From NCBI GenBank assembly GCA_965153355.1, contig OZ231126.1, forward strand, positions 66,154,001 through 66,218,000: a stretch of 64,000 nt of DNA, read 5' to 3'. This document shows positions 34,755 through 45,800 of this stretch, in pieces; the first letter of the stretch is position 1; each line of letters opens with the position of its first letter. The notes under the pieces are model-generated. The model saw nothing but the letters and a program-made list of their open reading frames with translations. It searched no databases and was not told the origin of the DNA. This stretch comes from Flaccisagitta enflata (Eukaryota; Chaetognatha; Sagittoidea; Aphragmophora). A program made the position numbers and the translations under genes.

Positions 34755-36340
34755 CTAGAACACAGTCCATGGGATTTTGTCTGGAAACGCAAACCAGTCC
34801 AAATATTTCCTTTTGAATCACTGTCTCTGTCGAGTACTGTCCTAATATGACAATTAGACCAATGATCAATGAACAGTAGCCCGTATCGAAATGACAATAC
34901 TCAATGATAATTGGTTTCCCCAACTAACTCATGTCTCAGGCATTATGTGACATCATTTTTGGTTATCAAACATTACATTTACCTTACCACAACTTACCTA
35001 ACTTACCCTTATGGTATATAGCAAAACTAAAATATCAAAGTAAGCATTTCTCAATTCTGACAGCAGATTTGAAATCCAGAGAAAAAAACCGCTAAAGGAG
35101 AGTTATTTCCTTTCTTTGAACATTTCAACTAGAAGGTGATCAAATTTAGCATTAGTTATTAAGAAATAAGAATACTCTCTTCTTTTAATTCAGATATAAC
35201 AGTGGAACTTTTTTTTCATATATTTACGATCAATCTTACAATAGAACTATCAATAGCACTATCTTTCAACAGTTTTTCTTCTAGATCTAAAATCAGCAGT
35301 ATAAATTGAGATATGAACATTTTGAAATTTTGGATTTCTATTGAAGGAAAATTGCGGTAAGGTAAATTAAAGACTTAAAAGCTCAAACTGATGTTAACAA
35401 ATGCCTAAGATAACAGTACAACATGAACTGGTCGGGGCATATTATTGCTTTTTGTCATTTAGGTACAGGCTAATGAACAGTACTGGCAGTGTCATGGCTG
35501 TATCAGTCTTTACTCCCAAGCCATTCCTTTGTGACTTTTTAAATTCCCTCTCTGTGTTTTTCTCCGCCTTTGATTCGTTTTGTTTTAAACAAACAAAAAC
35601 AATATTTGAACTGTTGATAACCATATATTTTAACAACTTTAGAGCTATTCACAAATTACGAAGCATAGAAAATAGGATAAGCGAACAAGAAATCGCGCAA
35701 AGATCGATTGCAGATAGATAGAGAGTGTTCAAAATGAAATGAATATGACTAACCTCGTCATTCAATTTTTATAAAACGGAAAAAATAAAAGATAGCATGC
35801 AGTTTAAGGGAAAAAGGCAGTAACAGCTCCCAACTGCCATATAACAGAGTGGTTAATACATTGAATGAAATTTAGCATCTTTGTGAAAACCATGTTACAG
35901 ATGTTACAAATAAAAAAAAAGCAAGGCGAGATATACAGCCATCATAAACGATAAAGATTTGATTTTGTACAAATTGTTGCTAAAAGCTGCAGGAAAAATA
36001 CTAACAGGGTGAGCAAAAGAATTTGCTCAAACAAATGGGTTAAGGAACGGCACTTCTAGGTGCTCTGATCGGACGAAATTCTGATCTTAGCCCCGTAACT
36101 CATTCCGTTCAATAGCTTTTTTGATTAGAAGGCATCAAAGCTGAAATGCGCAGTCAGATTTTGCGCAAATTATGCAGGCCAAATTTGACAAAATGGAGAC
36201 CCTAGTCCGTTGAGAAGATTTTTTTTTCACGCTTGGCGTCCCTTGCAATTCATTGTCGTAAGCAACATGGAACCTTGATTTTAGATGGTTGTACGTCAAT
36301 TGATAATCGGGTCATGGGAATTAGAAATATCTGACAAAAT
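34755..36340. other. Intergenic AT-rich DNA, nothing recognised
   Basis: No splice-bounded coding segment or repeat family member found. The frame 35401-35721 has no recognisable homology. Confidence 0.4.
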
Positions 36341-36344
36341 AGAG

Positions 36345-36757
36345 AATAGTCGCAAAAGCGTTAGATGGTCAGCGGTACCCGTGGGATCAATGACCTATGC
36401 TTTCACACAAATGGGGAAATTTCTCCTCCTTCCCCTCCTTCCCCTCCTTCCTTCCCCTCCCACCCCAACTCAAATCCTAGTCTTGAGGCCCAAATCCCAG
36501 CCTTGAGCCCCAAATCCCAGCCTCAAGGCCCCAATCCCAGACTGGAGGCCCCAATCCCAGATTAGAGGCCCCAATCCCAGCCTCAAGGCCCCAATCCAAG
36601 CCTCGAGGATTTGGCCCTTGAGGCTGGGATTTGGTCATCTAGACTAAGATTTGAGTTGGGGAAAGGGGGGGGGGTGGACAGAGAAGAAGGAGGAGAAATT
36701 TCCCCATATGTGTAAAGGCATAAGGCATCGACCCCTTTGGGGCCGCTGCCCAAAAAA
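36345..36757 (-). mobile_element. Family P element
   Basis: Reverse copy: stem-loop CGCAAAAGCG (36351-36360), GGTCAGCGGTACCC, TTCACACAAATGGGGAAATT, AAATCCCAGCCTCAAGGCCC units, inverse box, and GGGGCCGCTGCCCAAAAAA at the T-run end. The 3' tail abuts the box with no spacer. Confidence 0.75.
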
Positions 36758-37019
36758 CGATGCCGATTTTATCCACTCAATCAAGGAAATGGCGTCCATT
36801 CCATAGCTTATAGAATACATGGGAACATCATAACAATTGATTTTCCAGACCATATTTCTTGCCAGTAGCCAACAATATGACTGAAGTATTTGATCTATTG
36901 TATTTGATGTAATGGACACAAGACACTTGAGTGCTTCACATAGCAAAAGTTGCTTACTTTTTTTCATCCTCTTTACCTAATGTGGAGTGATCAATTTCAG
37001 GACCCTTACCACTTTTCTT

Positions 37020-37345
37020 TTATCAAAAATCATTCATCTTCCGTTTTTTTGAAAATTGTTTTTGAGAGCCTAATTTGTATATTACAGCAAGATAAAAAAA
37101 TATGCTGATCTTCTTTGAATTAGCTTTTACAAATTTCTGCTCTTTAAAGAATTATTCATCTACCTTATCATAAGCTCTTTCATAACCTATGCTCTAATAT
37201 TTTAATTCATTTTTACAAAAATCATGATTATCTAAAACTAACAATTATTCTATTTGTAACAAGACTACACAGGATTTTGCTGAATTCAGGGAAATCTGAA
37301 GAAACTTGAAGGCCTAAACAAAAACGGAAGATGATGGAATTTTGA
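37020..37345. repeat. Weak inverted-repeat element
   Basis: CATCTTCCGTTTTT (about 37037) pairs with AAAAACGGAAGATGATGG (about 37321), enclosing AT-rich sequence. No coding. Confidence 0.4.
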
Positions 37346-37579
37346 AAAAAGGAAAACGGTCATCTTTTTATTTTTTTTTACTCCGTATTGGGTCAGCGGG
37401 ACAAGAAGAATATCAAATTTTTTGCTATGCGAAGCGTCCAAACAAGACACCTTTAACTAAACTTCTTTTAAGCTCTAAAATTGCCATTATTGCAGCATGA
37501 TACTGTTATTTGATCATAAATAATTTTTTAGGTTGGTTTGACCAATTTTTTGACAGTTTAATGACAATTCTAATAAAAT

Positions 37580-37745
37580 TCCAAGTCATTTGATAGGTCG
37601 CACTATCGAGGTTTTCTTGAGATAAAAAATCGTTATAGTTTAGGTCACCATTGTTAAATGTTATGGTAGTTATAAAAATGAAATTTTGTTTCCTTTTGAC
37701 AATTATATAGTGCGACCCATCAAATGCAAGGGGATTTCATCAGGA
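37580..37745. repeat. Foldback core, GATAGGTCGCACTAT family, copy 2
   Basis: CATTTGATAGGTCGCACTAT (about 37588) pairs with ATAGTGCGACCCATCAAATG (about 37709). It matches the central part of the 54010-54640 element. Confidence 0.6.
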
Positions 37746-37851
37746 TTGACAAAATGCTGTTAAGAAATAGGTTAGACAAACCTCAAAAATGATCTATGCA
37801 AAATAAAGCAAAAAATAATATTCATCCGTTCCCGTGACACCCATCAACTGC

Positions 37852-38292
37852 TCATTGTTTTCTCAAGCATTGCTCCTCTGGATACATGGGGGAACCACGG
37901 GGACAATTAAAGGTTTTTGCAAAATCATGTATTAGAGAAACGGTTCCAGAAACTCTGACTTGGCCAGGTGCGTGTACATCCCTTAATTGATACATCAACG
38001 ACATATCTGTGTGTTTTTCACAACAAAATTGGCCATATGAAATGTAAAATAATTGATCTGCGCTGTACTTCTCCAAGCCGGGCAAATGGGATTCCTTTTC
38101 AATTTTGTAGATATGAGTACCCTGATACGCCATCCTTGCTAATGTGAGACCTCCAACATCAGCAGTGTTTTCACCGAGTGTCAGGTTGGTATTGATCTCC
38201 ATGCCATCTGCTTTGTATTTGGAGTAATGACCCTTCAAACATTCCATTTTTTTCTCATAGTTGTTTGTTGAATCCTCGGTCCACCAGTCAAC
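37852..38292 (-). CDS. M13 peptidase terminal exon
   Basis: Acceptor TTTTCAAAAG; starts in phase 0 with VDWWTEDS, so the join reads GDAVDWW as in the family. It holds NLTLGENTADVGGLTLARMA with the third zinc ligand (Glu of GEN) and the Asp of AD, ISYGQFCCEK, and RDVHAPGQVRVSGTVSLIHD with the catalytic His and Arg. It ends CPRGSPMYPEEQCLRKQ and TGA; the usual final Cys-x-x-Trp is altered. Confidence 0.93.
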   Translation of the reverse strand, partial: VDWWTEDSTNNYEKKMECLKGHYSKYKADGMEINTNLTLGENTADVGGLTLARMAYQGTHIYKIEKESHLPGLEKYSADQLFYISYGQFCCEKHTDMSLMYQLRDVHAPGQVRVSGTVSLIHDFAKTFNCPRGSPMYPEEQCLRKQ

Positions 38293-41200
38293 CTTTTGAA
38301 AAACGGTAAGGTAGCATATTTCAAGTTGCGATGTAAAAATGCAAAAATAACCATTTTCTTTGAGAAAGAAAAATGGACTAGTGAAAATGATCTGTGTTTT
38401 CTAGAATACATTTTTTCTGATCAGTCAATACCAGTCGTTGACGGGTGGGCAGGGGCGGAACACCCCGCAATCTCGGGTGAGATTTTACCCCGGGGGTTGC
38501 TCGGAGTTGAACCTCGTGCAACCCAAGCTCGGGATATGCTTGGGGTCGCTCGGGGGGGGGGGGGTTGCTTGAGGTTTTGCTCGGGGTTGCATTGTTTGAA
38601 ACAATGACTACACTATGAACACTGTTATTGAATAATAATTGTACTTCACTACATAACAAACAATAACATCAACCCCGCGCAACCCAAAGCAACACCAAGC
38701 GACACCAAGCAACCCCCAGCAACTCCGCGCAACCCTGAGCAAAACCCGAGCGATTCCAAGCAGCCTCGGGATTTAATCTCACTGTTTCACGTTACAGATT
38801 ACCTGTTTCGGAAGTGCGCGGTTTCACACTTTTCGACTCAAGCGTCACGGACAAACCAACCAACGGACGGACAAAGCCTCTTGTAAATTCGCTAGCCCGC
38901 GACTAAAAATGGTCATTTTTGCCAAAAATAAATCTATATTCTAGCAACTATATTTTTTTCCAGGTTGGTCGCAAAATTAGATGTGTGGAGGAGCCAAAAT
39001 TTTTAGCAAACCCCCTAGTGCCAATTTAGCAAGATCAAATTTTTGCTCAAGGTTGTTTTAATTTCCTAAAGGGAATACAAATGGCGTCGTTAGAGCAAGT
39101 TTTGAATCTTTTTTGACCCTCAGCTTTACCCTTTTTGGGCAGCGGCCCCGAAGGGGTCGATAACCTATGGTTTCACACATATGGGGAGCTTTCTCCTTCT
39201 CCTTCTCCTACATCAATCCATCCATCCATCTGTCTGTCCGTCCATCCATCTGTCTGTCTATCCGTCCATCCATCCGTCCCCCCTGACTCAAATCCTAGCC
39301 TCAAGGCCCAAATCCCAGTCTTGAGGCCCAAGGCTGGGATTTGGGCCTTGAGACTGGGATTTGGGCCTCGAGACTGGGATTTGGGCCTCAAGACTGGAAT
39401 ATGGGCCTTGAGGCTAGGATTTGAGTCAGGGAGGGGGACTGACGTACCGACGTACGGACTGGAGGAGAAGGGAGGAGGAGAAAATTCCCCATATGTGTGA
39501 AAGCATGGGTCATCGACCCCTTTAGGGCCACTGCCCTACTCCCCCCTCAACTTCAAGCACAACCTACTTAGGCAGGGCAAGGGTACCGCTGACCATCTAA
39601 CGCTTTTGCGATTATTTATCTCTTAAATGACTGTTCGCCAAGAGCTGAAAAATTTCTTTTTAATTTTTTTTTCAATTTTCGGTAATTTTAAGTGGAACAG
39701 TTTTATTGGATGCCTGAAACCACTTTAACTCAGTTCCCTTTTTTTTGTTTTACAATTTTTCATTAAGAAAATAACTTTTAGAAAAGTAAGAATCTGGAAA
39801 TCAAGATGAAAAAATGATTTTTTCAATAAAAAATTGCCAAAATGTGAAAAAAAGTTTTCATGAAAAGTTTTAAGAAAGTACAAAAAATCGAGAAAATTTT
39901 TTATTCAATTTTTAGTCAAATGCTATGCGACTCTATACCTTCATTTGTCCATCCATCCATCGCTCACTGCTCCAGCCCAAATGCTCTTGTGACCTCAATT
40001 ATGGCCCCTACCAACTCGCACACAACTGGGGTAGCCGTGTATCCAGCCTTTTTTTACTTTTGTCAGGGTAGCCATTTTAGGTCTAAATCAGGTAAATCAG
40101 GTAAATTCAAAAATCAGGTAAATCAGGTAAATTCAAAAATTGCTCTTACGACGACATTAACATTCCCCTTGAGTACCTAAGGCCATCGTTGCTTCAAAAT
40201 GAAGTTACCCTGAAAATTTGTTTTCTTTTATAGTATGTCAAATACCTGTGCAAGAAAACTCGAAATTTTTTTTAGAAAACTGACACAAAACAAGCATAAG
40301 CAATTTTTCAAACGCTCGCTAGCCTGACTGGGGCAATGTGGGGCGCTGAAATTTTTAATGAGGAGAGAGAGGACATGTGAGGTGGGAAGACCGGAGAGAA
40401 AGATTCAAATTTTATCATTTAACACAAAAAAAAATCTAAGAAAAAATCTTTAAAATGTAACCATAAGGAGGCTAGTAGCTTTTTCTAAAATTTGCTTCAG
40501 GTCTTCCCTTGCAACATGTCTCCTCCTTCTGCAATAAAAATTTCAGAATCCTGCGTTGCCAAGTCACGCTAGCCAAATTGCCATCATTTTGCCATTCATA
40601 ATAGTGACAATCAAAAGAAAATACACGGTAAAGGTACAATTCATTAACATTTTTTTTTCTCTTTTTTAGTCTCCATAACTATCAGCTTTAAAGCACAAAT
40701 TCATAAAAGCAGTCAGCGTCTGTAGCTAGTCAGTAGATCGCCTGACATGAGCACTGTGATAATGTGCAAGGTGAGAATAGAAATTAATTTCTTGAAACAG
40801 TGACCTGGGAAAAACTTTGTGATTAAGGAAGGACAGACAGCCTCCTTTAGTCCGTTGTTCAAATCCTGCTCTGTAAATTGATAATTTTCCTCTTTTTTTC
40901 CTTTGCTTGACCAAAGCATTCTTGATTTTTTTTTTTTGCTTTGTAATTCTGGTCAGGCCACTGCTATAAAGTTGAAAATTGAAAAAGAGACCCTCAGTAT
41001 GCATATCAGTCAAGAAACCAGATTTTTAATTTTTCGACTTTCTTGAGGAAATGAAAGCCTTAAAACAATTCTCAGCAAGAATCTTGAGTTGGTTGTAGAG
41101 GGGTATGCTAAAACTTTTGGCCCCTTGACATCTTCTATTTTGCATTCATGTGTAGAAGGCAAGCAGATTTTCTAAAATGATAAAGATCAAGAGCTCTTTC

Positions 41201-42837
41201 GATCCTTATGCGCAGCAATTTCTACAGATTGAAAACACAGTAAGTACATATTAAACAATAGCTGTACTACCGCATCGCCATCCTTGTTGTAATTTCTTCC
41301 ATCTGCGTCAAAACCATGCACTATTTCATGCCCAATCACTGCACCAATTTGAGCATAGTTCATGAAGAATGGAGCACCCTTGTCATACATAGTCTTGATA
41401 AATCCAAGAGTTATGAAAAATGCGTTGAGTAATGGGTGGTAGAAAGCTTCGACCAATGATTGGTCGATCGGAAAATTTTCCAAATCTGGAAGGAAAGTTT
41501 TATTTGGGCGTTACAGCATAAACACAACTCTGTAAATAAAGCCATATACAATAGGCTGGATTCATAATGGGCATTTGAGAAAACAAATTGTCTTCGAGTT
41601 ATTTCCATGTTCCATCTGCATAATTAGAGGCCTCTTTACTTGCAAAATCAATTTGGACTTGATGTAGTCAGAAGGTCATCAACAGGCGTGCTTTTTCTGG
41701 AGTTGTTGTTGTTGTTGTTATCCAGCATTTCGTATTTTTCTGGGCTTGATGGTAGATCCGCCGTCGATTAATCGAATTAATGGGATAGATCCCATACCGG
41801 CGGGAACCATCTAGGGTGGTGGTGGCTCAGGAGGAGGCCGTCTCCTTCGAGTTGCTCTGGGAGGAGGAGGGGGAGAAGGACCCGGATCCGGCAGGTCTGA
41901 GAAGGCTGGAAGGGAAGAAAGGAAGGCAGCCGCTTCACGGGGACGTTCCCATAGATCCGGAGTCGTCAAATTAGTTGGATGCGAAGTGCAGCTGAATAAA
42001 TGACTAGAAGAGTGTGTTGCTGACTGACAATCCGGACAGAGGTCAGAGGCTGAACGACCAATACGATGGAGATAGTCGATTAGGTGAGCGCAATGGCCAG
42101 AGCGCAGTTGACTTAGAACAGTGCGAGTACGGCGAGCTAGAGATTTCTCACTCGGGTGGATTAGTGGTGGAGCTGCATTCAACACACAGTTGGGCTGAAA
42201 GGCATCGACGACGTCACTAACAACTTGAACATGGAGCCGGTTGAGGACTTCTTTTTTGGATTCAGGACGGATAACACCATCATCAGCCACAAATGGGGAG
42301 ACGGCGTCCCAGCACTTTGAGCGTAGGGTCTCCTTCATCTTCCTGGGGCCAAGTGGTTGTTCATTGACGAGTCGATGTGAAGGGTGACTGGGAACAAGCG
42401 CACGAGCCAGGTATTGCGATGACAAAAGGTGGAGATGCTCTTTGACTGGAAGAATTTGAGTTTCCTGATGGATGTGATCGACAGATGCCGCTTTGTGGGC
42501 ACCCGAAATGAGACGAAGACATTTATTTTGGATCAACTGGAGGCGATTGATAGACGACGGGGAATAGTTGGGATAGACGATGGGGGCCGCATAGTCGAAG
42601 AATGGTCGAATGAGGGCCTTGAACGTCATCGTCAAGCATTTTTTGTCGTGGCCAAATGTTGAATCGGACAAAGCCCTGAGCACATTGAGGCGGCTGCTCG
42701 CCTTCTTGGCAATATACTTGGCATGGGCCGAGAAAGTCCAAGTGGGATCGAGAATTACGCCAAGTAACTTAGGGTTGTTGTCTTGCGGGAAGCACATGAG
42801 CGCCTCCCGGAAGATGTTTGAAGAAAAAGGAGGGGAA

Positions 42838-42872
<35 letters not shown>

Positions 42873-45800
42873 AGAAGAAGAAGAAGAAGAAGAAGAAGAA
42901 TGGGAAGGAGAAGAAAGTTGAGTTATGAATTTTTTAATCTTTTTGAATGAAAAATTTGAATAGATTTTTTTCTCAAATTGCATCAGTGACCGTGTGAATT
43001 TAGGCATACTTAAGTTGAATCTTAAACACGCAAACAACAAAAAGTATGCGTACTTGCTCATTCATAGTGTAGGTGGTTAAAGCCTTTTGCCGCTCTTTTT
43101 AGGTGGCCAAAGGCTGGGCATAGAGCTCGCCCGATAAGGTTTTTGGTCCACATTCGTGAACCATATTATTGACTCAAGGGTTTGGAACAGGTCTAATCTT
43201 ATTCATTTCTCTGGCCGAGCCCACTGGGCCCGCTTCTCCAAATATGAGCAATACTCTCTTAACATTCCTAACAAGGGAGAGAATATTCAGATTATTACTT
43301 CTGTTGCATGAATCTAGTATCTGATCAAATTAATTTGGAATAAAAAAGTTAGGTGCAAAGTGGACAGCAAGTTGATAACGGGCCAACCAAGCCCAGAATG
43401 TGGCCCTTAAGCCCAAGGACCTGCTGCTCCGGACGTCAGCATGCCCCACAGGGATACAGCGAGTCCAACGAGTCCAACGGGTATCTCACATATATGTATT
43501 TTTTAAAATACTTATAAACAAATAGCGATCTTAGTCGCAAAAGGCTGAATAATGCACAAAGAGATGTAAGCGACTTTTTCAGTTGCAAAAACGGTATTTT
43601 GTTTCCTTTGCCATTAGCACGGGGGTTCATGGCAAAAAATGGTCAGAGCCTTTATGTTCATCACATGTGCGCACCATTTCTTGGTATAATGCACCAAAAA
43701 AAATTTGGAGGTTGTCCGATGTCGGGAAGATGGCGCCGCCACCCCCCCCCCAAGTAAAATGGCGGTGGTAGTACAAATCTTGTTGTTTAAGGTCATTTTG
43801 ACTTCATAATTGGGCCACTTTGCCTTAGAAAAATGACAAAAAATCCATGAAATAATAAAACTAGAGCTCAAGAGCTAACCAGCGGTACAATCTGCATGTT
43901 TCTATTATAACCGGCCAAACCAGCCTACTACCTAACCAGCCTACTAGCCTAAAAATGAATAACATGCATAACTTAAGTATTTTTTTAACTGATTTGGTTG
44001 AAACTTGGTATGTGGTCTCTGAATGGAAGGAGTCAACATATGAATACAATTTATAAAGATTTTAGCAAGCTAACTGGCCAAACCAGCCTACCAACCAACC
44101 AGCCTACCAGCCTCAAAGTGAAAAACATGCATAACTTTGGTATTTTTCAATTGATTTGGTTGAAACTTGGTATGTAGTCTCTGAATGGAAGGACTCAACA
44201 TATGAATTTGATTGATAGAGATTTTAGCATGCTAACCAGTCAAACTGGACTACCATCAACCAGCCCTTCTAGCCTAAAAATGAAAAACGTGCATAATTTT
44301 GTCATTTTTTCAATTGATTTGGTTAAAATTTTCTTGAAATGGAAGGACTCATTATTTGTATTTGATTTGTTAAGATTTTAGCATGCTAACCAACCAAACC
44401 GGCCTACCACCCAACCAGTCTACCAGCCTTAAAGTGAAAATTGTGCATAACTTTGGCATTTTTCAACCAATTTCGTTGAAACTTGGTATGTAGTCTCTAG
44501 ATGGAAGCGCTCATCATATGAATTTGATTTGTAAAGACTTAAGCATGCTAACCAGCCTACCCCCAACCAACCTACCACTTTCAAAGTGATAAATGTGTAT
44601 ATCTTGAACAATTTTCAATCAATTTGGCGTTGTCAAACGGTGTTGTCAAATGGCGTTGTCAAAGGAGTGGTTGAGAGGTAAGCTGCTTTGGTCTCATACA
44701 TACATCGAGTCATTTCATTTTGAGTCTGCATACCAAGTTTTAACCAAATTGATTGAAAGTTGTTCAAGATGCATATTATCACTTTGAAGGTGGTAGGTTG
44801 GTTGGGTGGTAGGCCAGTTAGCATGCTAAAATCTTTTTAAATCAAATTCATATGTTGAGTCCTTCCATCTATAGACTACATACCAAGTTTCAACCGAATC
44901 AGTTGAAAAATGCCAAAGTTATGCAGGTTTTTCACTTTTAGGCTGGTAGGCTGGTAGGCTGGTTGGGTGGTAGGCCAGTTTGGTCGGTTAGCATACTAAC
45001 GTCTTAACAATTCAAATGCATATGTTGAGTCCTTCCATTTTGAGATTTAATACTAAGTTTCAACCAAATCAATTAAAAGATATCAAAGTTATGCATGTTT
45101 TTCACTTTTAGGCTGGTAGACTGGTTGGGTGGTAGTCCGGTTTGGCCAGTTAGCATGCTAAAATCTTTATGAATCGAATTCATATGTTGAGTCCTTCCAT
45201 TCAGAGACTACATACCAAGTTTCAACCAAATCAATCGAAAAATGCCAAAGTTATGCACGTTTTTCATTTTTTAGGCTGGTAGGCTGGTTGGGTGGTAGGC
45301 TGGTTTGGCCGGTTATGAAAGAAACATGCACCACCGGTTAGCTCTTGAGCTCTAGTTTTTTAATTTCATGGATTTTTTTCTAAGGCAAAGTGGCTCAATT
45401 ATGAAGTCAAAATGACCTTAAACAACAAGATTTGTACCACCACCACCTTTTTACTCAGGGGGGGATGGCGGCGCCATCTTCCCAACATCGGACGACCTCC
45501 AAATTTTTTTTGGTGCATTATACCATTAAATGGCGCGCACATCTCCTGAACATAAAGGCTCTGACCATTTTTTGCCATGAAGCCCTGTGCTATTTGCCAT
45601 AATAAGAATTTTTATCAAAGTTGATCCTTAACACAATTTCATTTTTTTAGAATCATAGCCATTACAGTGGAGCAATTATCTTTAAACTGCACTATGCAAA
45701 TGAGAGTTTTGTGGCTCATTTTGGATTTAAATCACTAGATTGAAATTTGGCAGGGATTTGTCAAGGCTTTGGGCATGAAGGCTAAGCTTAGCTAAGGTGT

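Noticed and set aside
35401-35721. 106-residue + strand frame
   Set aside because: AT-rich, no recognisable domain, no splice-bounded structure.
42840-43061. N-terminal 75 residues of the long - strand frame ending at 41811
   Set aside because: Poly-Ser from (GAA)n and unrelated AT-rich sequence fused by chance; RT similarity starts only after the array.
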